Shown piece by piece: positions 44,989 through 53,451 of a stretch of DNA of 64,000 nucleotides (position 1 is its first letter; each line of letters opens with the position of its first letter). This DNA is from Frateuria aurantia DSM 6220 (GTDB taxonomy: Bacteria > Pseudomonadota > Gammaproteobacteria > Xanthomonadales > Rhodanobacteraceae), in NCBI RefSeq assembly GCF_000242255.2, contig NC_017033.1, positions 1,612,001 to 1,676,000 on the forward strand. Reading direction: 5' to 3'. The translations under genes were made by a program, and so were the position numbers. The notes below the pieces were generated by a model. The model saw only the letters and a list, made by a program, of their open reading frames with translations. It did not search any database and was not told the origin of the DNA.

Positions 44989-46722
44989 ATGCAAGCCATT
45001 GCCGGGGCCGCGGCCTGGTTGAAAGACCAGCGCCGGACGGTCAAGTCCCATCTGCAGCGCGCCTTGCTGGTCGGCGCGCTGGGTACGGCCTTGTTGGCCG
45101 TCCAGTCCTGGCTGTTGGCCTGGGGTCTGAATCAGGTCATTTTTCTGCATGCCCCGGCCCGTCGTCTGTGGCCGGCCCTGCTGGGCATAAGCGCCCTGGC
45201 GCTGGCGCGCTGGGGTCTGGGCTGGCTGGGACGTCGCTGCAGTCAGGCGGCCGGTGCTGCCGTGGTACTGCGCATGCGCCAGCAGCTGCTGGCCAAGATC
45301 CAGCGACTGGGGCCAGCCTGGATCGCGCATCGTGACAGCGGCGAGCTGGTTACCCGTGTCGTCGATGGCGTGGAAACCCTGGGGCCATATTTCGGACGCT
45401 ATCTGCCCCAGGTCTCGGCAGCAGGACTCTATCCGCTGGTGATTCTGGTTGCAGTGTTTCCCGCCGACTGGGTCGCCGGACTGACCTTGCTGGTTACGGC
45501 GCCGCTGATTCCGGTCTTTATGGTGCTGCTGGGCCGGCTGGCCGAGCAGGCCAGTCAACGACGCTGGCAGATGCTGACACGGCTCGGCTCGCAATTCATG
45601 GACGTGCTGCAGGGGCTGGGCACGCTGCGCCTGTTCGGGGCGGCACAGGCGGCTCGCCAGCGGCTGGCCGGGGCGGGCGAGGGCTACCGGCGCGAAACCA
45701 TGGGGGTGCTGCGGGTCGCCTTTCTGTCCTCGCTGGTGCTGGAGTTCTTTGCTACCGTCAGCATCGCCGTGGTTGCGGTGCTGGTCGGGTTTCGCTTGTT
45801 CTTCGGTCACGAAGTGTTTTTGTTCGGCATGTTCGTGCTGCTGCTGGCGCCCGAATATTTTCTGCCGTTGCGCGCAATGGGTGCATTGCGACATGCCAAG
45901 ATGGACGCCGTCGCTTTTGCCGAGGATGCGGTCAAGCTGCTGGCCGAGGACGAGCCCGAGCCGGCGCGTGGCAAGGCCAGGCCTGGCGGCGAGGCGATCA
46001 CCGTCACCTTGCGCGGGGTGACGTTCGAGCATGATGGTGGCCGTGGTGGCCTGCGCGATCTGGATCTGACGATTGCCGGCGGCTGCACCCTGGCCTTGGT
46101 CGGCCCCAGTGGTGCCGGCAAGAGCACGCTGTTGAGTCTGTTGCTGGCGCAGAGCCGGCCCAGTGCCGGCAGCCTCCTGATCAATGGCGTGCCCTTGGCT
46201 GAGGTGGATCTGACCTGGTGGCGCCAGCAACTGAGCTGGGTGCCGCAAAAGCCGCGGCTGTTTATCGGCAGCGTGGCGGACAATCTGCGCATCGCGCGGC
46301 CCGACGCCACTCAGTCCGAGCTGGAGGCTGCGGCGAGCAAGGCCTGTCTGCTGCCGGTGATCGAGGCCTTGCCGCAAGGCTGGGATACCCCTCTGGGCGA
46401 GCAGGGCTACGGGCTTTCGGGCGGCGAAGCCCAGCGTCTGGCGCTGGCCCGTGCCTTTCTGCGAAATACGCCGGTACTGATTCTGGACGAGCCTTGCCAG
46501 GCACTGGATGGTGATACTGCGGCCCGGGTCGAGCAGGCCTTGCAGGCTTACGGTCGCGGCCGGACGGTGATCCAGGCCGTGCACCGGCTGGAGCAGGCAC
46601 GGCAGTCGGATGCCATTGCCGTGCTCGAGCATGGCCGGCTTGCCGCCTTCGGCCGACATGACGTCCTGCTCGCCGAAGGCGGGCTCTATGCACAACTGTG
46701 GCAGCAGGGAGTTCTGGCATGA
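44989..46722 (+). CDS. cydD: CydDC thiol exporter subunit CydD
   Basis: The 577-residue protein is a half-transporter with about six N-terminal helices (20-310) and an ABC ATPase domain: Walker A GPSGAGKSTLL, signature LSGGEAQRLALARAFL, Walker B VLILDEPCQALD. CydDC exports glutathione and cysteine to the periplasm and is needed to assemble cytochrome bd. The ATG at 44989 has AAGGA 9 bases upstream; a GTG at 44971 lies close to the terminator and is less likely. It overlaps cydC by 4 bases. Confidence 0.95.
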   Translation: MQAIAGAAAWLKDQRRTVKSHLQRALLVGALGTALLAVQSWLLAWGLNQVIFLHAPARRLWPALLGISALALARWGLGWLGRRCSQAAGAAVVLRMRQQLLAKIQRLGPAWIAHRDSGELVTRVVDGVETLGPYFGRYLPQVSAAGLYPLVILVAVFPADWVAGLTLLVTAPLIPVFMVLLGRLAEQASQRRWQMLTRLGSQFMDVLQGLGTLRLFGAAQAARQRLAGAGEGYRRETMGVLRVAFLSSLVLEFFATVSIAVVAVLVGFRLFFGHEVFLFGMFVLLLAPEYFLPLRAMGALRHAKMDAVAFAEDAVKLLAEDEPEPARGKARPGGEAITVTLRGVTFEHDGGRGGLRDLDLTIAGGCTLALVGPSGAGKSTLLSLLLAQSRPSAGSLLINGVPLAEVDLTWWRQQLSWVPQKPRLFIGSVADNLRIARPDATQSELEAAASKACLLPVIEALPQGWDTPLGEQGYGLSGGEAQRLALARAFLRNTPVLILDEPCQALDGDTAARVEQALQAYGRGRTVIQAVHRLEQARQSDAIAVLEHGRLAAFGRHDVLLAEGGLYAQLWQQGVLA

Positions 46723-48419
46723 AGGCGCGGCACGAGACGAGTTCCTGGTCACTGTTCTGGCGGGTGATCGGGCTGCTGTGGCCGTACAAGCGCTGGATAG
46801 CACTGGGTCTGTTCTGCTCGCTGGCGGCCTCGCTGTCAGGTATTGCTCTGCTGGCGGTGTCCGGCTGGTTTCTGTCCAGCATGGCCTTGGCCGGTGTCGC
46901 CGGCGCGACCATGAATTATTTCACGCCCTCGGCGATCATTCGCGGCCTCGCCCTGGTCCGTATCAGTGGCCGTTATGCGGAACGCTTGATCAATCATGAT
47001 GTGACGCTGCGGGCCTTGGCCGGGCTGAGGCTGTGGCTGTACGACCGATTGTGGCCGTTGAGTCCCGGGCAGACCGCGATGCTGGGCCACAGCCAGCTGT
47101 TTTCCCGCATGCGGGCGGATATCGACCGGCTGGAGCATGTCTATTTGGCGGTATTCATGCCGGCGGTGATGGCCTTGATCGGCTTTCCGCTGATCCTGTG
47201 GGTGACAGCCGGCTATCTCGGGGCTGCCGCGATGGCGACCGGACTGATGGCCTTGCTGGCCGGCGTGGTCCTGCCGCTGTGGGCGCAGCGCCGCAGTCGC
47301 GCGACCGGCGAGGCGCTGGTCAGTGCCGAGGCCGGCCTGCGGCAGCAGGTGGGCGATATCATCCTTGGCGCGGCCGAGCTGGAATTGTATGGCCAGTCAG
47401 CCGCTGCTGCCGCACGGGTAGAGGCCTTGAGCCGGCAGCAGGAGGATCGCAAGGCCCGGCTGGATTCGGTACAGTCCGCCGGCAGCGGGCTGGTGCCCTG
47501 GGCGGCGGCCACGGCCACGGCCTGGACGCTGTGGCTGGGTGCCGGTGCCTTGGGCGTCGGACATCTGGCCGGCCCGGACGTGGCCATGCTGTGTCTGCTG
47601 GCGATGGGGGGCTTCGAGTTGATCGGTCCGCTGCCGGAGGCCATGAGTCAATTGGTGGCCAGCCTGGCGGCGGCGCGCCGGGTGTTTGAGCTTGCCGACC
47701 AGAGTCCCCGCATTCCGGCCGCGTCGGGTGCGGCGCCGGGCGTACCTGCCCGGCCCTCGATCCGTTTCGAGCATGTGGCCATGCGATACGGTGATCATAG
47801 CCCTCCGGTTCTCACGGATTTCGATCTCGAGCTGCCGGCGGGGAGGCGCGTGGCCTTGCTGGGTCCGTCCGGTGCCGGCAAGAGCAGTGTGCTGCAGGTC
47901 CTTCTGCGTTTCGAGCCGATCCAGCAAGGGCGCATCGTGATTGACGGCCTCGATCTTGCCGCCCTCGACCCCGAGGCCTGGCGTTCGCGTGTTTCAGTGG
48001 TGGAGCAGCGCACTCATATTTTCAATGCCAGCCTGCGTGACAACTTGCTGATCGCCCGTCCGGGGGCCAGCGAGGCGCAATTGCAGGCGGCGCTGGACGG
48101 CGCCCAGCTGCAGGGTTTCGTCGCCGGCCTGCCGGAAGGGCTGGAAACCTGGCTGGGCGAGGGCGGTGCCCTGATTTCCGGCGGCGAAGGCCGGCGAGTG
48201 GCGATTGCCCGGGCCTTGCTGGCAGATCGCCCGGTCCTGTTGCTGGACGAGCCGACCGAAGGTCTCGATCCGGCCACGGCTCAATCCTTGCTGGGGGCGC
48301 TGGAGACCTTGACCCGTGGACGCACCGTACTGCTGATCAGTCATCAGCTGGCCGGTCTGCAGCAACTGGTCGAGGCGCGCTACCGATTGGAGCGGGGCCG
48401 CTGCGTCGCCCTCAGCTGA
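46719..48419 (+). CDS. cydC: CydDC thiol exporter subunit CydC
   Basis: The 566-residue partner of CydD has the CydC-type start (FWRVIGLLWPYKRWIALGLFCSL), six helices with AVSGWFLSS and RYAERLINHDVTLRALAGLR, and an ATPase domain with GPSGAGKSSVL, ISGGEGRRVAIARALL (Ile replaces the usual Leu) and VLLLDEPTEGLD. The start overlaps the cydD stop (ATGA). Confidence 0.95.
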   Translation: MKARHETSSWSLFWRVIGLLWPYKRWIALGLFCSLAASLSGIALLAVSGWFLSSMALAGVAGATMNYFTPSAIIRGLALVRISGRYAERLINHDVTLRALAGLRLWLYDRLWPLSPGQTAMLGHSQLFSRMRADIDRLEHVYLAVFMPAVMALIGFPLILWVTAGYLGAAAMATGLMALLAGVVLPLWAQRRSRATGEALVSAEAGLRQQVGDIILGAAELELYGQSAAAAARVEALSRQQEDRKARLDSVQSAGSGLVPWAAATATAWTLWLGAGALGVGHLAGPDVAMLCLLAMGGFELIGPLPEAMSQLVASLAAARRVFELADQSPRIPAASGAAPGVPARPSIRFEHVAMRYGDHSPPVLTDFDLELPAGRRVALLGPSGAGKSSVLQVLLRFEPIQQGRIVIDGLDLAALDPEAWRSRVSVVEQRTHIFNASLRDNLLIARPGASEAQLQAALDGAQLQGFVAGLPEGLETWLGEGGALISGGEGRRVAIARALLADRPVLLLDEPTEGLDPATAQSLLGALETLTRGRTVLLISHQLAGLQQLVEARYRLERGRCVALS

Positions 48420-48509
48420 CGGCTGCCGCGGCCAGGTCTCGGGTATTTGGCGCCGAGCGGTTATACTGTACTGACGCGCAAGCGCCCATCCCCTACGAGG
48501 TTTACCGAT

Positions 48510-48923
48510 TTGAGTACTGCACAAGCTGGTCATCCGGCTGTTGTCGCTTCCCTTTCCCAGGCGGTGCAGACCGCGCTGGATGATCTCAAGGCCAAGGACA
48601 TCCGCGAAATCGATGTTCGCGGCAAGACCTCGGTGGCCGACATCCTGTATGTGGTGTCCGGCACCTCGGCCCGTCATGTGAAGTCGATCGCCGACGAAGT
48701 CATCAAGGCTGCCAAGGCGGCAGGCACCATGCCTCTGGGTGTCGAAGGCGAGCAGGAAGGCGAGTGGGTGCTGGTCGACCTGGGTGACGTCATCGTGCAC
48801 ATCATGCTGCCCCGCATCCGCGAGTTCTACGGTCTGGAGCGACTGTGGACCGTCGGCGACAGCGGTCCGGTTGAAATCGTCCGCGACGACGCCGACCTCG
48901 CTGCGGCCGCCGTCCGGGCCTGA
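48510..48923 (+). CDS. rsfS: Ribosomal silencing factor RsfS
   Basis: RsfS binds ribosomal protein L14 on free 50S subunits and blocks joining in poor conditions. The 137-residue protein has the family core VQTALDDLKAKDIREIDVRGKTSVADILYVVSGTS, then VEGEQEGEWVLVDLGDVIVHIM and REFYGLERLW. The start is TTG at 48510 with GAGG 9 bases upstream; no ATG fits the family start. It is separated from nadD by the cyd operon, and rlmH follows 27 bp later. Confidence 0.95.
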   Translation: MSTAQAGHPAVVASLSQAVQTALDDLKAKDIREIDVRGKTSVADILYVVSGTSARHVKSIADEVIKAAKAAGTMPLGVEGEQEGEWVLVDLGDVIVHIMLPRIREFYGLERLWTVGDSGPVEIVRDDADLAAAAVRA

Positions 48924-48950
48924 TCCGGTGCTCAGGGCAGGAGCCGGCGC

Positions 48951-49421
48951 TTGAAGGCCCGGCTGATCGCCATCGGCGAGCGCATGCCGGCCTGGGTGGC
49001 CGAAGGTTACGAGGACTACCGCAAGCGGCTGGGGCGTGAACTGGCCTTGGAGCTGGTGGAGCTGAAGCCTGGCATGCGCGGCAAGGGACGTGATGATGCC
49101 CGGGCCAGGCAGGATGAAGGCACGACGGTACTGGCCGCCTTGGGGCGCGATACGCATGTGATCGCCCTGGATGGCACGGGCAAGACCTGGTCCAGCGAGC
49201 AGCTTGCCGGGGAACTGGCGGGCTGGCGCATGCTGGGCCGTGATCTGGCCTTTCTGATCGGCGGACCGGACGGGCATGCGCCCGAGGTGCTGGCCCGTGC
49301 CAATCAACGCTGGTCACTGGGGCCGTTGACCTTGCCGCATATGCTGGTGCGGCTGGTGCTGGTCGAGCAGTTGTATCGTGCCGGCACCATCATGACCGGC
49401 CATCCCTATCATCGCGCCTGA
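48951..49421 (+). CDS. rlmH: 23S rRNA pseudouridine-1915 N3-methyltransferase RlmH
   Basis: The 156-residue SPOUT-class methyltransferase has ALDGTGKTWSSEQLA, the knot motif FLIGGPDGH and the C-terminal LPHMLVRLVLVEQLYRAGTIMTGHPYHR. The start is TTG with AGGAG about 9 bases upstream. It follows rsfS as in most bacteria. Confidence 0.97.
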   Translation: MKARLIAIGERMPAWVAEGYEDYRKRLGRELALELVELKPGMRGKGRDDARARQDEGTTVLAALGRDTHVIALDGTGKTWSSEQLAGELAGWRMLGRDLAFLIGGPDGHAPEVLARANQRWSLGPLTLPHMLVRLVLVEQLYRAGTIMTGHPYHRA

Positions 49422-49464
49422 GCGAGGCGATCCGGCGCGCGCCAGGCGTTATCATCGGGGTCCG

Positions 49465-49483
49465 GCCGCGCGAGCCGCGCGGC
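49465..49483. terminator. GC hairpin between rlmH and the esterase gene
   Basis: An 8-bp stem GCCGCGCG / CGCGCGGC with loop AGC lies 43 bp past rlmH and 18 bp before the next ATG. It may end the rsfS-rlmH transcript or sit in the esterase leader; no T-run is present. Confidence 0.3.
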
Positions 49484-49501
49484 AATTGACCGGAGATGCT
49501 G

Positions 49502-50254
49502 ATGCGCCCTGTTTTCCGAGATTTCCTGAGAGTCGGCATGATGGCCGCCACCCTGGCGTTGAGCGGCCTGCTGACCGCCCCGGCCGTCGCCGCCGGTCCG
49601 GCCGTGGTCGGAGCTCCGTTGGTATCGGTGGTGCGCACCCCGTCGGGCGGCTCCACGGGCAAGCCGCTCTATGTGGCTTTGCACGGCCTCGGCAGCGATG
49701 AAAACGACCTGCTGGAACTGGCGCCACTGCTGCCGAAAGATGTGGTGTTCGCCTCGTTGCGCGCACCCTATACCTTGGCACCGGGTCATTACGCCTGGTT
49801 TGCCTCGCGCCACGTCGGTGACCGTCTGGACGGCGATCCGGCGCAGATCCAGGCCAGCGAAAAGGCCATTCTGCGCAGCGTCGATGCGCTGATCGCGAAG
49901 TACCATGTCGACCCGCACCGGGTCGTGGTCTTCGGTTTCAGCCAAGGGGCCATCATGAGCTATGACCTGGCCCTGGCTGAACCGCTGAAGTTCGAGGGCA
50001 TCGGCATTCTCAGCGGTGCCTTGTTCGATTCGGTAAAGGCCCGGCTGGGTGCCGCGCATGAAAAATTGCCTACCCACGTCTTTGTCGGCCATGGTCTGGC
50101 TGATCCGCGGATTCCCCCGACCTATGCCCGGGAGGCGGCTGACTGGTGGACGACCCACGGGGCTGAGGTCCAGCTGCATCTGTATCCGGGCATGCAGCAT
50201 GAGGTCGGGGAGCAGGAAATCAGGGATTTCAGCCAGTGGTTGCAGCAACAATGA
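49502..50254 (+). CDS. Secreted phospholipase/carboxylesterase family hydrolase
   Basis: The 250-residue protein has a signal peptide (MMAATLALSGLLTAPAVAA) and an alpha/beta-hydrolase of the carboxylesterase/phospholipase family. It shows YVALHGLGSDENDLLELAPLL near the oxyanion site, the nucleophile elbow GFSQGA, an Asp in GLADPRIPP and a His in MQHEVG. The cytoplasmic relatives (EstB, YpfH) lack the signal peptide. GGAG is 6 bases before the ATG at 49502; an ATG at 49496 would overlap it. It lies in the interval between rlmH and maf, next to aarC. Confidence 0.9.
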   Translation: MRPVFRDFLRVGMMAATLALSGLLTAPAVAAGPAVVGAPLVSVVRTPSGGSTGKPLYVALHGLGSDENDLLELAPLLPKDVVFASLRAPYTLAPGHYAWFASRHVGDRLDGDPAQIQASEKAILRSVDALIAKYHVDPHRVVVFGFSQGAIMSYDLALAEPLKFEGIGILSGALFDSVKARLGAAHEKLPTHVFVGHGLADPRIPPTYAREAADWWTTHGAEVQLHLYPGMQHEVGEQEIRDFSQWLQQQ

Positions 50255-50270
50255 TGCTGCAATGCAGCAT
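50254..50270 (+). repeat. Palindrome at the esterase stop codon
   Basis: ATGCTGCA-A-TGCAGCAT is an 8-bp inverted repeat with a one-base centre that overlaps the last base of the esterase stop. An AT-rich stretch with ATATATACA and GATAATATG follows before aarC. It could be an operator for aarC or a terminator-like hairpin; no proof either way. Confidence 0.3.
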
Positions 50271-50385
50271 GATCTATCCAATATATACACCCTGAGCAAT
50301 CGATAATATGTGATGTGCTGCGCCTGAGTCGCGGCGTAGCATGGCGTCGTTTTGAACTCAGCTGCTCTTGAATCCGGAGTCGATC

Positions 50386-51897
50386 GTGTCCGAGCGTATT
50401 CGCAACAGTATTCTGGCATCCAAACTGATGTCGGCCGAGCAGGCCGCCGAAATCATCCGCGACGGCATGGTCGTCGGCATGAGCGGTTTCACTGGCGCCG
50501 GCTACCCCAAGGTGGTGCCCGCCGCGCTGGCCGCTCGCATCGGCGAGGCGCATGGCCGCGGCGACCGCTTCAGTCTCAACGTGCTGACGGGTGCTTCCAC
50601 CGCACCGGAACTGGATGGCGAGCTGGCCAGGGTCGACGGTATCGGCTTCCGTCTGCCGTTCAATACCGACCCGACCATGCGGGCCAAGATCAACAAGGGC
50701 GAAGCCGAATACATGGACGTCCATCTAGGCCATGTTGCGCAACAAGCATGGTCGGGCTTTTACGGCAAGATGGACGTCGCCGTCATCGAGGTGACCACCA
50801 TTCTCGAGGATGGCCGACTGGTGCCTTCCACCTCGATCGGCAACAACAAGACCTGGCTGGACATCGCCGACAAGGTCATCATCGAGGTCAACAGCCAGCA
50901 GCCGCTGGGCCTGGATGGCATGCATGACATCTATTTCGGCACCGCACTGCCGCCGCATCGCAAGCCGATTCTGCTGACCGCACCGGGCGATCGCATCGGC
51001 GAGCCCTATCTGCGCGTGGATCCGGCCAAGGTCGTGGCCGTGGTCGAATCGAATGCGCCCGACCGGCTGGGACATTTCACGCCGCCGGATGCGATCTCGA
51101 AGAAGATTGCAGGTCATCTGGTGGAATTCTTCCGCCACGAGATCCGGCACGGCCGACTGCCGCCCGATCTGCTGCCGCTGCAGTCGGGTGTGGGCAATGT
51201 CGCCAATGCGGTACTGTCCGGTCTGCGCGAGGGGGGGTTCACGGGGCTGACCTCGTTTACCGAGGTGATTCAGGACGGCATGCTGGAGCTGCTGAGCGAT
51301 GACACCATTACCATTGCCTCGGCCACGGCCTTGTCGCTGAGTCCTGAAGCGGTGCAGGAGTTCGTCGACCGGATCGATCATTACCGCAGCCGGGTGCTGT
51401 TGCGGCCGCAGGAAATCTCCAATCACGCCGAACTGATCCGTCGGCTGGGCTGTCTTGGCATCAACGGCATGGTGGAGGGTGATCTGTACGGCAACATCAA
51501 TTCCACGCATGTGGCCGGCACCAGCATCATCAACGGCATCGGCGGTTCGGGTGACTTTGCCCGCAACGGCTCGCTGTCCTGCTTCGTGACGCCGAGCGTC
51601 GCCAAGGGCGGGGCGATTTCCTGCATCGTGCCGATGGTCAGTCATGTCGACCATACCGAGCATGATGTGGCGATTCTGGTCACCGAGCAGGGGCTGGCCG
51701 ATCTGCGCGGGCTTTCGCCCAAGCAGCGCGCCAGGACCATCATCGAGCATTGCGCCCATCCGGACTATCGCCCGATGCTGCAGGATTATTTCCAGCGGGC
51801 GCTGCAGGACAGCCGCGGCAAGCATACGCCGCATCTGCTGGGCGAGGCCTTGTCCTGGCATCAGCGCTTTCTCGAAACCGGTTCGATGCGGGCCTGA
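50386..51897 (+). CDS. aarC: Succinyl-CoA:acetate CoA-transferase (AarC type)
   Basis: The 503-residue enzyme belongs to the acetyl-CoA hydrolase/CoA-transferase family and is close to Acetobacter AarC throughout. It starts SERIRNSILASK and has SGFTGAGYPKVVP, LPLQSGVGNVANAVL, active-site Glu293 in SFTEVIQDG (AarC Glu294), RRLGCLGINGMVEGDLYGNINSTHV, NGIGGSGDFARN and CAHPDYRPMLQDYF. It moves CoA from succinyl-CoA to acetate, detoxifying acetate and replacing succinyl-CoA synthetase in an altered citric acid cycle. The GTG at 50386 has GGAG 6 bases upstream and matches the AarC start; a TTG at 50368 would add six residues. Confidence 0.93.
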   Translation: MSERIRNSILASKLMSAEQAAEIIRDGMVVGMSGFTGAGYPKVVPAALAARIGEAHGRGDRFSLNVLTGASTAPELDGELARVDGIGFRLPFNTDPTMRAKINKGEAEYMDVHLGHVAQQAWSGFYGKMDVAVIEVTTILEDGRLVPSTSIGNNKTWLDIADKVIIEVNSQQPLGLDGMHDIYFGTALPPHRKPILLTAPGDRIGEPYLRVDPAKVVAVVESNAPDRLGHFTPPDAISKKIAGHLVEFFRHEIRHGRLPPDLLPLQSGVGNVANAVLSGLREGGFTGLTSFTEVIQDGMLELLSDDTITIASATALSLSPEAVQEFVDRIDHYRSRVLLRPQEISNHAELIRRLGCLGINGMVEGDLYGNINSTHVAGTSIINGIGGSGDFARNGSLSCFVTPSVAKGGAISCIVPMVSHVDHTEHDVAILVTEQGLADLRGLSPKQRARTIIEHCAHPDYRPMLQDYFQRALQDSRGKHTPHLLGEALSWHQRFLETGSMRA

Positions 51898-51969
51898 GTT
51901 CCGCCCCGACTGGTCCGGCGGTGACTTTTCCTGCAAAGTCACCGCCCAGTCCACTGCCAAGATCCTTGC

Positions 51970-52530
51970 ATGCTCTATCTCGCTTCCCGTTCACCACGTC
52001 GGTCGCAGCTGCTGCAGCAGCTGGGCTTGGATTTCCAGGTGCTGGATATCGACGTGCCCGAGGTACGCGACCCCGCCGAGACGGCTGTCGCCTATGTAGC
52101 CCGCGTGGCCGCCGACAAGGCCCGGGCCGGACGTGAGCAGCGCGGGAGCGATGACGACTGGATCCTGGCGGCGGACACCGAAGTGGTGCTGGATGACCAG
52201 GTCTTCGGCAAGCCGGCCGATGCGGAGGCCGCGGCCGCGATGCTGGCCCGACTTTCCGACCGCACCCACCAGGTGGTCTCCTGCCTGCACCTGCTCGGGC
52301 CGCAGGGCGCGCGTACGGCATGCTGCCAGTCGCTGGTGCGGTTCGCCGCGCTGACGTCGGCCGAGATACGGGCCTATGTGGCTACCGGCGAGCCTTATGG
52401 CAAGGCCGGTGGTTATGCCATCCAGGGCCGCGCCGCCGCTTTTGTCGAGCATCTCGACGGCAGTTACTCCGGAGTGATGGGCCTGCCGCTGTTTGAAACG
52501 GCGAGGTTGTTGCGCTCGATGACGGGCTGA
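51970..52530 (+). CDS. maf: Maf/YhdE-type nucleoside triphosphate pyrophosphatase
   Basis: The 186-residue enzyme hydrolyses non-canonical or excess nucleotides (dTTP/UTP in the YhdE subgroup) to monophosphates. It has YLASRSPRRSQLLQQLGL, DTEVVLDDQVFGKP, and GEPYGKAGGYAIQG. In related genomes maf follows rlmH directly; here an esterase and aarC lie between. It ends 18 bp from the opposing CPBP gene. Confidence 0.95.
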   Translation: MLYLASRSPRRSQLLQQLGLDFQVLDIDVPEVRDPAETAVAYVARVAADKARAGREQRGSDDDWILAADTEVVLDDQVFGKPADAEAAAAMLARLSDRTHQVVSCLHLLGPQGARTACCQSLVRFAALTSAEIRAYVATGEPYGKAGGYAIQGRAAAFVEHLDGSYSGVMGLPLFETARLLRSMTG

Positions 52531-52548
52531 AACGACAGTCGGATCAGC

Positions 52549-53388
52549 TCAGCCAGCGTGCGGGCTGCCGAGGATCGCAATGATCGCCACGGCATTGTTG
52601 CAGGCATGGGCCGCGACGCCCGGCCAGATCGAACCGCTGCGAATCCGCAGTTCGGCCAGCGCCCATGCAAACAAGGCCAGGGCCGGCAAGGCATACCACT
52701 GGTAATCGAATGAACCGAGATGGGCCAGCGCGAAAGCGGCCGAGGTCAGGCACACGGCCATGGCCCGCGGGAAGCGCTGGCGCAGGGCGGACAGCAGCAC
52801 GCCCCGGAACAGGGTCTCCTCCACCACCGGCACCAGGGTCACGGTCAGCAGCACGATGGGGATCCGGGCCCAGCGGCCGGCATCGGTGATCAGGGCATCG
52901 ATCTGTTCGGTAATGGTCTGGCCATGCGCCAGCCACTCGGTCAGCCAGCTGCCCAGCAGCGGAATCACGATCAGACCGACCAGCGCTCCTGCAAGCCACT
53001 GCCGGGGAGCGGCGGCTGCAAAGCCCAGCCCGTCGCTGCCTTCGCGTGCCCAGGCTTGCGGCCAGAGCTTGCGCGTCACGCCCAGCATGATCAGTCCGGC
53101 GATGCCCAGATCCAGACAGGTGGCCCACAACAGCAAGTCCGGTCCCCAGCCGTGAGCGGTCACCGCAGGATGCCGGCGCAGCCAGCCCAGCAAGGGGTAG
53201 AGCGGCAGACTCAGGGCCAGTTGCAGGCCGAAATAGGTCAGTACGCAGACAAGCGCCTGGGTCGGGCCAGGCCCACCCGGGGCCGGTTCGGACAGGTGGA
53301 TGGCGGGCAAGGCAGGGTCTGGCACGATAAGCGGGTTCCAAAAGCGGTTTGGCGGCAGGCGCAGATGCAGGCAGCTGGTGTCATGCAC
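52549..53388 (-). CDS. CPBP-family (CAAX/Abi) intramembrane protease
   Basis: The 279-residue protein has about seven helices and the family motifs EETLFRGVLLSAL, FALAHLGSF and HACNNAV, which supply the Glu, His and Asn of the glutamate protease site. Members of this family process membrane or prenylated proteins; the substrate here is unknown. The start is uncertain: the ATG at 53388 lacks a ribosome site, and a GTG at 53325 (VPDPALPAIH) also lies before the first helix. Confidence 0.9.
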   Translation of the reverse strand: MHDTSCLHLRLPPNRFWNPLIVPDPALPAIHLSEPAPGGPGPTQALVCVLTYFGLQLALSLPLYPLLGWLRRHPAVTAHGWGPDLLLWATCLDLGIAGLIMLGVTRKLWPQAWAREGSDGLGFAAAAPRQWLAGALVGLIVIPLLGSWLTEWLAHGQTITEQIDALITDAGRWARIPIVLLTVTLVPVVEETLFRGVLLSALRQRFPRAMAVCLTSAAFALAHLGSFDYQWYALPALALFAWALAELRIRSGSIWPGVAAHACNNAVAIIAILGSPHAG

Positions 53389-53451
53389 CGCGACGGCTGG
53401 GTATAGTGGGGCTTGTCACTGGATGGAGGTCACCGCGCGCAAGCGCAGCTC

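Noticed and set aside
43567-46803. 1078-codon antisense frame over cydB, cydX and cydD
   Set aside because: All three genes on the plus strand are clearly coding; the antisense protein is Gln/His-rich shadow sequence.
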